From assembly GCA_047638815.1 (NCBI GenBank), contig JBLIMR010000001.1:62001-126000 (forward strand): a DNA stretch of 64,000 nucleotides, in the 5' to 3' direction. Below, piece after piece: positions 24,926 to 34,512 of the stretch. Origin of the DNA: JAJRRH01 sp047638815 (lineage in GTDB: Bacteria > Bacteroidota > Bacteroidia > Flavobacteriales_D > JABDKJ01). The position numbers were made by a program, and so were the translations under genes. How positions within the stretch are numbered: the first letter of the stretch is position 1; the number at the start of each line of letters is the position of its first letter. The notes under the pieces were generated by a model. The model worked only from the letters and a program-made list of their open reading frames with translations. It searched no databases and was not told the DNA's origin.

Positions 24926-27007
24926 TTAAAACTTCAACCTAACCTGAACCTTCACTTCACTTTTAGTCTGTCCATCTATTTCAGATAAACCAGAACCAAT
25001 ATCATCGACATTGGTATAGAGCCATTGACTATAGCGAACCCAGACATCAATATTTCGATTGATTCTATACTTTGTGCTTATATAATACCTCGACCCTTGA
25101 TTGGCATATGCCGGAATTGAAAAGTAGTAAAGTACATCACTCTCGTAGGCATAAACTCTTGAATTGTAACTGTCAGTATCGAAAAGGGCATATCGGACAC
25201 TGAATGAAAATGGTGATGACAAAGCTTTGTAAGTAATGTCTTGATAGGCAATAAAGCCGTTTTCCTCTCCACCATCGATTTTGTACTTGGTCCATTCAAC
25301 CCGAGTTTTTAACCTTATAGCAGGACTAACCTTTGAGCTTAAATTTATTCTATAATTGTCTTGAGTCAATGGGACAACAAAATCTACTGGACCATCAAGT
25401 TTACTGTTTTTAGGTTTTATACGGTGTCTATATCGGAAGTATAGTTCTGTTCCTCTCTGTGGTTTCCAGTTTAGTTGAGCTACTCCATCATGGCCTCTAG
25501 AAGGAGCATCTACACCAAATTTCAACCACGGAAATTCGAATCGATCAAGATATGCGCTGAGGATCCATTGTTTGCTGATGTTTGCTTTTAGGCCCAACAT
25601 CAACCCGTTTTCATTCACGTTTTTGGAGTTTTCGGCAATGGCAGTATTGTTTACAGATTTGAAATCCCGATCATAGTTTCGATAAAGTGCTATCGCAGAT
25701 AGATTTCTATCCAGTGCTATAATCAATCCTTGAACGTACCCTAATCCACCGCCACTAGATTTTGCAATCTCACCAAAAAGGTTCATGTTTTTGTACGTCC
25801 AGTTATAATCCATGCCAACATTGACATTCTCATTGTCGCTGAATTCAAACTGATTGTAATACTGTAAATTTCTAGAAAATTGCCCTTCATATGCGGTTCT
25901 GGCACCTGTCATTCCAACAGAGAATAGGCCGTCTGTATATTTAATATTACCGGCAAAAACCGTCTCTTGGATCGCATCTTTATCTTCAAGTTCATTTGGC
26001 GTAGAGTGAAGACCTGTACCCTGAAGTGAGCTAAAGATGTTGTCAATGTTGTTGATTGTGTCTATTTGAAGATTGGCATCCACATTCTTAATAGAAGCAA
26101 GCGCACTCAGTTCAAACTTGCCAAAAGCTAATGTTGTGCCCGCACCTCTTAGGAAGAGATTTTCGTCAACTGAGGTATACGGTTTGAGTCCTCTAGCATT
26201 CCTTTTAATACTCAATAAATCGATTGATTTTCCAAAAGCTTGTCCTGTCCATAATGTTAGGCCTTGGCCAAATTGCGCATGAAAATCACCAACCACAGCA
26301 TTCTTTACAATGCCATAATTTGAAAGAGAAGCGTGAGCAGAATAGAAATCAAAACCATTTGCTTGACTGCCCTGAAACAATTCTTCACCTTGATCTTTCT
26401 CGGCAGTTAAACCCCAACTAATGTGCTTGAGATATTTAAATCTATAACGCATATAAAGCCTGTCTGGACTACCCAAATATCTGCTATTGGGTTTTTCAAT
26501 AAGCTCGTCAGATTCAATAGACGAAAATCCTTTTTGCTCTTCAAGGATTCTAATATATCTCAAGTATATTTCATGTTTTCCATCTTTCAGTGCCCTCTTT
26601 AAGTTCAATCTGGATTGATCTATTTTCCCACCCACCTTTACAAAAGGTAATATAGATTCTATCACATCTGCATTAAACCCGAATATGGTTTGCAGCTCAT
26701 AAATATTGAGTAGTTTTCCATTCGCCTCAATATGTTTCAACAAAGCATTAATTTGAATATCGTTAAGCAAGTATGTTGTGCGTAACTCATCCGCACTCGT
26801 ATTGTTTAGGTTTATTGGATTTTCGTAATAGATGTTGAGTGCGTCAAATAAGGAAGTGTAGTCAATATCAGCATCTTCAGTATCGAGTTGCTCTATTCTT
26901 CTTTCAATAATTTCGTTTTTGGTTTCGAGATTTCCATCTTGAGCATGTAACACCAATGGGAAAACTAGGAATATCAAGCCAATATATTTAATGGCCTGCT
27001 GAATCAT
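24926..27007 (-). CDS. Helix-hairpin-helix plus beta-barrel outer membrane protein
   Basis: The 693-residue protein has a signal peptide ending VLHAQ, then an alpha-helical segment with two ComEA-like helix-hairpin-helix stretches (NLNNTSADELRTTYLL.. and LLNIYELQTIFGFN..; about residues 55-125), then a long series of amphipathic strands ending in VKVQVRLKF, as in an outer membrane barrel. This is a known orphan architecture of Bacteroidetes. HhH repeats may bind DNA or merely pack; a role in DNA uptake is only inference. Its ATG overlaps the stop of the next upstream gene (ATGA), so the two are coupled. Confidence 0.8.
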   Translation of the reverse strand: MIQQAIKYIGLIFLVFPLVLHAQDGNLETKNEIIERRIEQLDTEDADIDYTSLFDALNIYYENPINLNNTSADELRTTYLLNDIQINALLKHIEANGKLLNIYELQTIFGFNADVIESILPFVKVGGKIDQSRLNLKRALKDGKHEIYLRYIRILEEQKGFSSIESDELIEKPNSRYLGSPDRLYMRYRFKYLKHISWGLTAEKDQGEELFQGSQANGFDFYSAHASLSNYGIVKNAVVGDFHAQFGQGLTLWTGQAFGKSIDLLSIKRNARGLKPYTSVDENLFLRGAGTTLAFGKFELSALASIKNVDANLQIDTINNIDNIFSSLQGTGLHSTPNELEDKDAIQETVFAGNIKYTDGLFSVGMTGARTAYEGQFSRNLQYYNQFEFSDNENVNVGMDYNWTYKNMNLFGEIAKSSGGGLGYVQGLIIALDRNLSAIALYRNYDRDFKSVNNTAIAENSKNVNENGLMLGLKANISKQWILSAYLDRFEFPWLKFGVDAPSRGHDGVAQLNWKPQRGTELYFRYRHRIKPKNSKLDGPVDFVVPLTQDNYRINLSSKVSPAIRLKTRVEWTKYKIDGGEENGFIAYQDITYKALSSPFSFSVRYALFDTDSYNSRVYAYESDVLYYFSIPAYANQGSRYYISTKYRINRNIDVWVRYSQWLYTNVDDIGSGLSEIDGQTKSEVKVQVRLKF

Positions 27008-27831
27008 TTGTTCGAAGATTCAAACACGTAAGACAATGATAGGCTTGGGCTGAATCCCAAGATCTGATGGTACCAAACAGCTGCATCAAATTTCAAATTG
27101 TTGGTGTTAATTCCAAAGCCAAAATTAGTTTTTACTGGCCCTGTTCCAAGACCACCTCTGAAGAATATTTTCTCAGAAAAAAGATATTCGATACCCGTCT
27201 TTAAGCTCGCATCTTGATTGATTACTTTTTCAACTTCCACCGCTGCCAAAACATTTTCTGAAAACTGATAGACCGAGCCTATCTTAATAATGCTTGCTAG
27301 TCGTTCATCAGGATTTTCAGCAATTTTTATTTTAGCAGGATTCACAATGTGCGCACCAATGCTAAGTTCCTTCGTGATTTTTGCTTGTAAACCCAATTCA
27401 CCAGAAACCGTGGACCAATTGCCATATGCTCCAGGTAGTCTAATATTTTGATAATTGATCTGACCTCCAAAGCTTATATTCTCGGCCAACAATCTACCAT
27501 AGGATATACCATACTTTGATTCTGCATAATCTGAGAAACCGAAACTTGTCGCGGCAAATCCAAAGACCCCAGAGTTTGTTGGAATAGCGATGGCGATGCT
27601 TTTCAGAGATAGCTCATTGAGTGAAAATCTACTTTCGTAAGCAAGACCAGCTTCAATGTCTTCCACATATGCAAGACCAGCTTGATTATTAAATGTCGAC
27701 CAAAGTTCTTGTAATGTGACAGACGCACCACCCATTCCTGTTGACCTTGCTCCTATAACGTTTGACCCTGTTTGCGCATGCGTCAGCTGGATCAAACTTG
27801 CTAAAAGAAGCGTTGTCAGCAGCGTTTTCAT
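27004..27831 (-). CDS. PorQ/PorV-like outer membrane protein
   Basis: The 275-residue product has a signal peptide (MKTLLTTLLLASLIQLTHAQ) followed by GSNVIGARSTGMGGASVTLQ, the glycine-rich start shared by PorV/PorQ/FadL-like barrels, and further strands ending in LSLSYVFE. Members of the PorV/PorQ group work with type IX secretion, but this one could be a general FadL-type barrel. It lies three bases after purE and overlaps the next gene by ATGA, so all three form one minus-strand operon. Confidence 0.72.
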   Translation of the reverse strand: MKTLLTTLLLASLIQLTHAQTGSNVIGARSTGMGGASVTLQELWSTFNNQAGLAYVEDIEAGLAYESRFSLNELSLKSIAIAIPTNSGVFGFAATSFGFSDYAESKYGISYGRLLAENISFGGQINYQNIRLPGAYGNWSTVSGELGLQAKITKELSIGAHIVNPAKIKIAENPDERLASIIKIGSVYQFSENVLAAVEVEKVINQDASLKTGIEYLFSEKIFFRGGLGTGPVKTNFGFGINTNNLKFDAAVWYHQILGFSPSLSLSYVFESSNK

Positions 27832-27834
27832 TTG

Positions 27835-28323
27835 CTAGGAATTGGTTTTTTCAAGGTCATTTGCTGTATCCAGAACCTTATTCTTCAATGCCTCACTGTA
27901 CTTTTCAAGTCTATCGTATACCTCAGGCTCCTTAACGCCAAGAATTTGAGCGGCAAGAATGCCTGCATTTTTTGCGCCATCCAAAGCAACTGTGGCCACA
28001 GGAACACCTCCCGGCATTTGAAGAATAGATAGTATTGAATCCCAGCCATCAATAGAATTTCTACTTTTTATTGGTACACCAATAACCGGTATTGACGTGC
28101 ACGAAGCAGTCATTCCGGGCAAATGTGCGGCACCTCCAGCACCTGCAATAATCACATCTATTCCTTTGGATTTTGCTTCCGTAGCGTAGTCCATCATTCT
28201 TTGAGGCGTTCTGTGAGCAGAAACGATTGTCATCTCATACTTTACACCTAATTCATTTAGAACATTCGCTGCTTCTTGCATGATAGGAAGATCACTTTTA
28301 CTCCCCATTATTATCCCAACCAT
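27835..28323 (-). CDS. purE: N5-carboxyaminoimidazole ribonucleotide mutase PurE (class I)
   Basis: PurE moves the carboxyl group of N5-CAIR to make CAIR in purine synthesis. The 162-residue protein has GSKSDLPIMQEA, the SAHRTPQRM stretch with the catalytic histidine, AGAGGAAHLPGMTAS and PVIGVP. It is class I, so a PurK partner should exist elsewhere. The next two genes downstream are envelope proteins with almost no spacing. Confidence 0.96.
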   Translation of the reverse strand: MVGIIMGSKSDLPIMQEAANVLNELGVKYEMTIVSAHRTPQRMMDYATEAKSKGIDVIIAGAGGAAHLPGMTASCTSIPVIGVPIKSRNSIDGWDSILSILQMPGGVPVATVALDGAKNAGILAAQILGVKEPEVYDRLEKYSEALKNKVLDTANDLEKTNS

Positions 28324-28400
28324 ATATACTGTTTTAGAAAGGTGAAGATACCTTTTTTGTAAAAATAATCTTCTACATATTATATCGGAATAGGAAGGTT

Positions 28401-29525
28401 CTAATTCAACTTATCTAGCAATTCTTTTTTAAGGCCATCTTGATGTAGTAAAATTGATATGGTCTTTAGTTCGAAATATGGCATTGACACATATTGCTTC
28501 CCCTCATATGGGTTGTCACTTCCCCAAGAATTCTTAATGATAAAATATTCATTGTCATCTTGGTCTTTAGCCAATCCCATAATGTGCATCAAATGATCGT
28601 CAGTTGTATCAAAGTTATCAAAGCCTTCTTGCCTTTTCTCCTGCGTAGCTGTCATCTCCTCTTCTATCTTTTTAAAAAGCTCACCACGTCTTAAAGATTC
28701 ATCCTTGGGAGCAATGGCCATTCCGTTTTTGAATGAAAATCCAGTTTCACTAACATCAGCATCCCAAGCAACAGTAAAACCATGTTTGAGAGCGTTTTTA
28801 ACTGTTTCTGTCAATTCCTTCATTTTTACATTTTGAAACTTGCCTTGGGAAAAATTATCAGGTACTTCAAGAATAAATTCTTCATAAAAAGGATGGTGTG
28901 TAAATGATGTTAGGTTAACATATTCTTCAACCTTAATCTCCATAGCTTCCTTAAACGCTATTGGGGTATGTCCACTACCGCCAGTGTCAAACGATTCGGG
29001 TATTTCCCCTAAATACACGTCCAAAACAGCATCAACTGCATCTTTCCAATGTTCCGAGGCATGACCATTTTCAATAACCGCATCCATCATGTTCTTAAGG
29101 ACTTTGTCCATCTCGCCATGATTATAATCCTCCCCTTCATCGTTTCGCCCCATATATGCTTCCTCTGGAACTATTCCATACTTGTCGATAGATTCGAGCA
29201 CGTCATGACTCAAGCTTCCTGCGCTAAAATTATTCTTCCCTTGATACCTCATATACATCTCTGCCTTCTTAGGGTAGGTCATCCTTACATTGTACATCTC
29301 TGAAATATTGCGCTCACCATGACCGAGACGAAGAATTTCTGACTCAATAAAAGAAGTGGTTGCAAAGCTCCAGCAAGTACCAGTTTTGCATTGATTTTTT
29401 GTTTCTGTGGCAAAATTTCGGTACACATCGGTAAATTGATATGGGGATTTCTTTTTTGGTTTATCTTGGCTAAATGCACATGTTGAGATTACAACAAGGA
29501 TGAGAGTTACGAATATTTTTTTCAT
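28401..29525 (-). CDS. Exported C1B-type cysteine peptidase (bleomycin hydrolase-like)
   Basis: The 374-residue protein has a signal peptide (MKKIFVTLILVVISTCAFSQ) and papain-fold landmarks: Gln45 and Cys51 in QCKTGTCWSFA, His314 in HLMHIMG and Asn332 in IIKNSWGS. The order and the long insertion between Cys and His resemble the bleomycin hydrolase/aminopeptidase C group, which is normally cytoplasmic; here the signal peptide puts it in the periplasm or outside. It probably trims peptides. The gene stands alone with 77 bases to purE downstream. Confidence 0.85.
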   Translation of the reverse strand: MKKIFVTLILVVISTCAFSQDKPKKKSPYQFTDVYRNFATETKNQCKTGTCWSFATTSFIESEILRLGHGERNISEMYNVRMTYPKKAEMYMRYQGKNNFSAGSLSHDVLESIDKYGIVPEEAYMGRNDEGEDYNHGEMDKVLKNMMDAVIENGHASEHWKDAVDAVLDVYLGEIPESFDTGGSGHTPIAFKEAMEIKVEEYVNLTSFTHHPFYEEFILEVPDNFSQGKFQNVKMKELTETVKNALKHGFTVAWDADVSETGFSFKNGMAIAPKDESLRRGELFKKIEEEMTATQEKRQEGFDNFDTTDDHLMHIMGLAKDQDDNEYFIIKNSWGSDNPYEGKQYVSMPYFELKTISILLHQDGLKKELLDKLN

Positions 29526-29641
29526 GGATTCTATGTTATTCTACAAATATCTGTTTAATTGTCTAAATGACAAATACTAAGCCGAAAATACTGAGTTTAT
29601 GAATTATTGCTATTTTTCAATGGAATATTTTCGCAAATCCG

Positions 29642-29672
29642 TTTGATTGTGTTGAATAAATGGCTAGATTTG
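29642..29672 (+). promoter_or_regulatory. Promoter for rplU-rpmA
   Basis: TTTG at 29642-29645, a 19-base spacer and TAGATTTG at 29665-29672: a perfect consensus match. Transcription should start near 29678 and leave a 33-base leader. Confidence 0.78.
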
Positions 29673-29710
29673 CAGCCCTTTAAAAAAAGGAATAAACTAA
29701 AAATATAAAG

Positions 29711-30412
29711 ATGTACGCAATAGTAGAAATAGCAGGGCTTCAGTACAAAGTGCAAAAAGATCAGCAACTTTATGTTCATAGAATCGATGCAAATGAAGGT
29801 GACAAGGTTCAATTCGACAATGTCATGCTCATCGATGATGGAGGTAAAGTTAATGTTGGCGCCCCAGTTATAGACGGAGCAGCAGTGTCTGCGAAAGTCG
29901 TAAAACACCTTAAAGGTGACAAGGTTATCGTTTTTAAGAAAAAACGAAGAAAAGGATACCAAAAGAAAAACGGTCATCGTCAGTATTTGACATCTCTGGA
30001 AATAGAGAAGATTATTACTACGGGTGCTAAAAAATCTGCCCCTAAAGCAAAGGCTTCAGCCCCAGCAAAAGCAGAAGCACCAAAAGCAGCTCCGAAAAAA
30101 GCAGCGGCACCCAAAAAAGCAGAAGCACCAAAAGCAGCAGCTCCAAAGGCAGCGGCAAAAGCTTCTAAAGGTGATGACTTGAAAAAGATTGAAGGTATTG
30201 GACCAAAAATAGCAGAAACCTTGAATTCTGCAGGAATAGTTACTTTTGGTGACCTTGCAAAATCAAGCCCAGAGAAAATTTCTGAAATCATTGCTGATGT
30301 AAGAGGTAGCCACGTTACTGATACATGGCCAAAGCAAGCTGAAATGGCTGCGGATGGTAAATGGGATGAGTTAAAGAAATGGCAAGATGAACTTGACGGA
30401 GGTAAAGCTTAA
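29711..30412 (+). CDS. rplU: Large ribosomal subunit protein bL21 with a helix-hairpin-helix extension
   Basis: Residues 1-103 are a normal bL21 (MYAIVEIAGLQYKVQKDQQL, FKKKRRKGYQKKNGHRQ), a 23S rRNA-binding protein. They are followed by a low-complexity Ala/Lys/Pro linker at about 107-153 and a C-terminal domain at 154-233 with LKKIEGIGPKIAETLNSAGI, the classic helix-hairpin-helix. The total of 233 residues is more than twice the usual length. Such an extension is known in several Bacteroidetes L21 proteins; its job is not known, though nucleic-acid contact is plausible. rpmA follows by 27 bases. Confidence 0.93.
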   Translation: MYAIVEIAGLQYKVQKDQQLYVHRIDANEGDKVQFDNVMLIDDGGKVNVGAPVIDGAAVSAKVVKHLKGDKVIVFKKKRRKGYQKKNGHRQYLTSLEIEKIITTGAKKSAPKAKASAPAKAEAPKAAPKKAAAPKKAEAPKAAAPKAAAKASKGDDLKKIEGIGPKIAETLNSAGIVTFGDLAKSSPEKISEIIADVRGSHVTDTWPKQAEMAADGKWDELKKWQDELDGGKA

Positions 30413-30439
30413 TTATTAGAACGTTAAAAAAGTAAAACA

Positions 30440-30697
30440 ATGGCACATAAGAAAGGAGCTGGTAGCTCGAAAAACGGAAGAGACTCACAAAGTAAACGAC
30501 TAGGAATCAAAAAATTTGGTGGCGAAGTTGTAATTGCGGGTAATATCATTGTAAGACAAAGAGGTACTAGACACAATCCAGGATTAAATGTTGGATTAGG
30601 GAAAGATCATACTTTGTTTGCCTTAACTGACGGTAAAGTAGAGTTTAAGAAAAAGAAAAACAATAAGTCGTATGTTTCAGTAGTAGCTGAAGCATAG
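30440..30697 (+). CDS. rpmA: Large ribosomal subunit protein bL27
   Basis: The 85-residue basic protein starts MAHKKGAGSSKNGRDS and has KKFGGEVVIAGNIIVRQRGTRHNPG. Its N-terminal tail reaches towards the peptidyl-transferase centre of the ribosome. The normal bacterial order rplU-rpmA is kept and a terminator follows. Confidence 0.97.
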   Translation: MAHKKGAGSSKNGRDSQSKRLGIKKFGGEVVIAGNIIVRQRGTRHNPGLNVGLGKDHTLFALTDGKVEFKKKKNNKSYVSVVAEA

Positions 30698-30719
30698 AGA
30701 TTAATAATAAATATTTTTA

Positions 30720-30759
30720 AAAACTCTTGGCTTCATGAAGTCAGGAGTTTTTTGTTTTT
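30720..30759 (+). terminator. Rho-independent terminator after rpmA
   Basis: AAACTCTTGGCTTC and GAAGTCAGGAGTTT form a hairpin with two mismatches and a two-base loop, followed by TTTGTTTTT. Confidence 0.75.
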
Positions 30760-30800
30760 AATAATTTTGTGGTATTGACCACGAAAAAATAAAAGGAAGC

Positions 30801-32072
30801 ATGTTAGAGGTTGTTAACATTCGAAATAAAAAGGAAGATTATATAGAAAGACTTGAGAAAAGAGGCCTTGATGCGCGAAGTATTTTTGATGAAATTATTG
30901 CATTGGATGATGAGCGAAAGCAGACTCAACAATCCACAGATGCAATTTTAACAGAGAGTAATGCAATCGCCAAACAGATCGGTGACCTTTTTAAATCTGG
31001 TAAGAGAGAGGAAGCGGAAATACTGAAGGCTAAACCTGCAGCATTGAAAGAAGAAGTTGCCATTCTCAAAGAAAAATCTAAAACCATAGAGGATCAGATT
31101 CAGCAAAAACTATATGCAGTACCGAATGTGCCGCATGTTAGTGTTCCTGCAGGTAAGGATGAGAATGATAATGATACGATTTATGAGCATGGGGATATTC
31201 CTAAACTTCATGAAGGTGCTCTTCCTCATTGGGAGTTGGCAAAAAAATATAATTTAATAAATTTTGAACTCGGTGTAAAAATAACAGGTGCAGGTTTTCC
31301 TGTATATACTGGAAAAGGAGCGGCACTGCAAAGAGCGCTTATTAATTTCTTTTTGAATGAGGCAATCGAGGCTGGTTTTCAGGAGGTAATTCCGCCATTG
31401 CTTGTGAACGAAGCATCAGGTATAGGGACAGGTCAATTGCCAGATAAAGAGGGGCAGATGTATTATATGCCGGAAGATGATTTGTATCTCATTCCAACGG
31501 CAGAGGTTCCAATTACGAATATATATCGTGATGAAATAGTAGATGAAGCTTCGCTTCCAATAAAGATGTGTGGTTATACACCTTGTTTTAGAAGAGAAGC
31601 TGGATCCTATGGAAAGCACGTGAGAGGACTGAACAGATTACATCAATTTGATAAAGTAGAAATTGTAATTGTTCAACATCCTGATAAATCTTATGAAACT
31701 TTAGATCAAATGGCTGATCACGTGAAAGGGCTACATGAGAAATTGGGATTGCCATATAGAGTCTTACGTTTATGTGGCGGGGACACTGGGTTCGCAGCTG
31801 CGCTAACTTTTGATATGGAAGTTTATTCTGCCGGACAAGAAAGGTGGCTAGAAACTAGTTCTGTTTCGAACTTTGAAACCTTCCAAGCGACACGTCTTAA
31901 GTTGAGAATGAAGGACAAGGATAATAATAAGCAGCTTGCGCATACGTTGAATGGTAGTGCATTGGCGTTACCTAGAATACTTGCAGCCTTGTTGGAGAAC
32001 TATCAAACACCAGAGGGCATAGTTGTTCCGGAGGTATTGAGAAAGTACACAGGGTTCGATATTATTAATTAA
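30801..32072 (+). CDS. serS: Seryl-tRNA synthetase
   Basis: SerS charges tRNA-Ser with serine. The 423-residue class II enzyme has the N-terminal coiled-coil arm (about residues 30-105), motif 2 CFRREAGSYGKHVRGLNRLH, and motif 3 NGSALALPRILAALLE. TAATTTTG at 30762-30769 may be its -7 element. The next gene, a lipoprotein, begins 19 bases after the stop. Confidence 0.97.
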   Translation: MLEVVNIRNKKEDYIERLEKRGLDARSIFDEIIALDDERKQTQQSTDAILTESNAIAKQIGDLFKSGKREEAEILKAKPAALKEEVAILKEKSKTIEDQIQQKLYAVPNVPHVSVPAGKDENDNDTIYEHGDIPKLHEGALPHWELAKKYNLINFELGVKITGAGFPVYTGKGAALQRALINFFLNEAIEAGFQEVIPPLLVNEASGIGTGQLPDKEGQMYYMPEDDLYLIPTAEVPITNIYRDEIVDEASLPIKMCGYTPCFRREAGSYGKHVRGLNRLHQFDKVEIVIVQHPDKSYETLDQMADHVKGLHEKLGLPYRVLRLCGGDTGFAAALTFDMEVYSAGQERWLETSSVSNFETFQATRLKLRMKDKDNNKQLAHTLNGSALALPRILAALLENYQTPEGIVVPEVLRKYTGFDIIN

Positions 32073-32091
32073 CCATGTTAGAATTAGTTGG

Positions 32092-32673
32092 ATGAAAGAA
32101 AGAGCAATTACACTTTTATTGATAGTATCATTGATTGGAGCACTTGGTTCCTGTAAAAATAATGCCGATTATTCCTATCAAATTGCCGTGGTAGATAGCC
32201 TTCAGATAAGTTTGGATGAATCAATACTTGCTTATAATCAGTGGAATATGGATTCTCTGAAGATCATAAAGGGCACTATGGAGGGTAAATTAAGGGAAAT
32301 GACTGTTCTACTTAAGCAAGTGAAGGATACTATAGCGAAAGATGACGGAATTTTTCTAGGAAGCTACAAATCAGCAGGTAACGCCTTTAAAAGCACCATT
32401 GTAAATGACAGAAAATTTAAGAAGGAGATTGATATAACCAACCTCCAACTGGCCAATCTTAGAAACGATTTAAAGAATAAAAGCTTGAGTGAGGAATCAA
32501 TTATGTCGTATCTTTCGGATGAGAAGAAAGCTGTAACCAGCTTGATTACTGGATTGGATAAAACTAATAAGCGGTATAAATTGGGGACAGAACAGTATAA
32601 AAAAATGACTCCTAGAGTTGATTCCTTAATATCTTTTTTAAATAGTAGGAACGATTTATTGATAGCTAAATGA
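32092..32673 (+). CDS. Lipoprotein of unknown function, helical
   Basis: The 193-residue product has a lipoprotein signal (lipobox LGSC) and a mature part made mainly of charged helices (for example DSLQISLDESILAYNQWNMDS and KNKSLSEESIMSYLSDEKK), likely coiled-coil. No family is recognised. Its stop overlaps the ATG of the TPR protein (ATGA), so the two are coupled and probably act together at the envelope. Confidence 0.72.
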   Translation: MKERAITLLLIVSLIGALGSCKNNADYSYQIAVVDSLQISLDESILAYNQWNMDSLKIIKGTMEGKLREMTVLLKQVKDTIAKDDGIFLGSYKSAGNAFKSTIVNDRKFKKEIDITNLQLANLRNDLKNKSLSEESIMSYLSDEKKAVTSLITGLDKTNKRYKLGTEQYKKMTPRVDSLISFLNSRNDLLIAK

Positions 32674-34502
32674 GCATGTGTTTTCGCCAATTCTTGATTC
32701 TTATATCATTGACTTTTATTGCTCCTGCAATATTTGCTCAAATAACACCAGCTGATCTAAAGTTGGCTGAACAGTACTATAATAACGAAGATTTTGAAAA
32801 GGCCGAAGTCTATTATGAGGTAATCGCAAAGGAAAAACCGGACAAGAAAAATTTCACAACTTACCTTGATATCTTGACCAAACTCGAGAAGTTCAAAGAG
32901 GCTCGTAAATTAGTGTCAAAAAGAATGAAGACCTACCCCGATCTTTTGGGCCTTCATTTGGATATGGCTAAATTGTACGAGATGGAGGGTGAGGAAGCCA
33001 AGGCAGATCAAGAATGCAAAAAGGCTATTTCAAAAGTTGGGAAGAATAGTTCTCAAGTGAAAAATCTGGCCCAAGCCTTTGTGAAAGCCAATATGATGGA
33101 GCAGGCACTTGAAACCTATAAACAAGGGAAAGATGTATTGGGAGCCAAGTATCCTTTCAATTATGAAATGGCTACGCTCTATGGTCAAATGGGAGATATG
33201 GATCGTATGATCAACGAATACCTCGAGTTGATTGGATTTAATGAGGCATACATGAAAACTGTCCAGAATGCCTTATCAAGAAGTATTGATTTCGAATCTG
33301 ATGACGAAAATATCGCCATACTTAAAACGGGATTGCTTACTAAAATTCAGGAACAACCTCAGAAGGAGATTTATTATAATTTTCTGATATGGTTATTTAC
33401 CCAAAAGAAAGACTTTAATTCCGCATACATACAAACCAAAGCTATTGATATGCGTAATAGTGGTAATGGCAGTAGGCTTATAAAACTAGCTGATTTGTGT
33501 ACCAACAATGAAAGCTATGATTTGGCAGAAAAATGTTATCAATATGTCATCGAAAAGGGTAGGGCAGGAAGGTATTACGAGACGTCCAAGATGATGGCTT
33601 TGACATCTTCTTTAAAAGCACTTAAGAAAAACTACTTGGCAAGTGAGGAGGAATCAATGGCTTTGGATCTAAGATATTCAGAGACCTTGACAGAATTAGG
33701 TAAAAATGCAGGAACGGGTAAGTTATTGCGAGAACAAGCTGAAGTAAGGTTCAAATATCTGCATGACACACAAGGTGCGATGGATCTTCTGGATGAAGCA
33801 ATAAAAACACCTGGCGTTAAAAAGAATTTCCAAGCCTACTGTAAATTGGATTTGGCTGACATGCTATTGTCTGCGGGATATATATGGGATGCCTCGTTAT
33901 ATTTTTCTCAAGTAGAAAAAGATTTCAAAAATGATATTCTTGGTGCTGAAGCTAAATATAGAAATGCGAAAATATCTTTTTATGTTGGCGATTTTGAGTG
34001 GGCTCAGGCGCAGTTGGACGTGCTTAAAGCTTCTACTTCAAAGCTAATATCCAATGATGCGATTGATCTATCCCTGCTAATTACTGATAACCTCAATCTA
34101 GATACCATTCTTGATCCGATGCAGTTATATGCCCGTGCAGACCTTCTTCGTTTTCAAAACAAACATGAAGAATCATTGCAAACATTGGACTCAATAGTAA
34201 CTCAATATCCTGGACACTCATTGGAGGATGAAATTTTGTATACCAAATATGAGATTGAAAAAAGCAGAGGAAATTTTGAGATAGCAGCCAAGTATCTTAA
34301 TGATATAATGATTGAGTATTCCGATGACATCCTTGTTGACAATGCCATATTCGAATTGGCTGAGATGAAGGAAGTAATATTCAATTTGCCCGATGAGGCT
34401 CAAGAACTCTATAAGAAATTAATTCTTGAGTATCCCGGAAGTCTATTCGGTGTAGAGGCGCGGAAACGTTTCAGGAATCTTCGTGGAGATGATATAAACT
34501 AA
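32670..34502 (+). CDS. Exported tetratricopeptide-repeat protein
   Basis: The 610-residue protein has a signal peptide (FLILISLTFIAPAIFAQ) and TPR-like repeats over most of its length: LKLAEQYYNNEDFEKAEVYYEVI at the start and further pairs of helices up to FELAEMKEVIFNLPDEAQELYKKLI at the end. TPR proteins scaffold complexes. It is coupled to the helical lipoprotein upstream. The next gene on the right is convergent, with only 10 bases between stops. Specific function unknown. Confidence 0.85.
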   Translation: MSMCFRQFLILISLTFIAPAIFAQITPADLKLAEQYYNNEDFEKAEVYYEVIAKEKPDKKNFTTYLDILTKLEKFKEARKLVSKRMKTYPDLLGLHLDMAKLYEMEGEEAKADQECKKAISKVGKNSSQVKNLAQAFVKANMMEQALETYKQGKDVLGAKYPFNYEMATLYGQMGDMDRMINEYLELIGFNEAYMKTVQNALSRSIDFESDDENIAILKTGLLTKIQEQPQKEIYYNFLIWLFTQKKDFNSAYIQTKAIDMRNSGNGSRLIKLADLCTNNESYDLAEKCYQYVIEKGRAGRYYETSKMMALTSSLKALKKNYLASEEESMALDLRYSETLTELGKNAGTGKLLREQAEVRFKYLHDTQGAMDLLDEAIKTPGVKKNFQAYCKLDLADMLLSAGYIWDASLYFSQVEKDFKNDILGAEAKYRNAKISFYVGDFEWAQAQLDVLKASTSKLISNDAIDLSLLITDNLNLDTILDPMQLYARADLLRFQNKHEESLQTLDSIVTQYPGHSLEDEILYTKYEIEKSRGNFEIAAKYLNDIMIEYSDDILVDNAIFELAEMKEVIFNLPDEAQELYKKLILEYPGSLFGVEARKRFRNLRGDDIN

Positions 34503-34512
34503 CTAGAGTACT

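Noticed and set aside
29597..29977. Minus-strand ORF of 126 codons over the rplU start
   Set aside because: It lies antisense to rplU and its promoter; it is a shadow.
30050..30165. Repetitive GCACCAAAAGCAG-type sequence in rplU taken as a DNA repeat
   Set aside because: It encodes the Ala/Lys/Pro linker of the L21 protein; the repetition follows from the amino acid composition.
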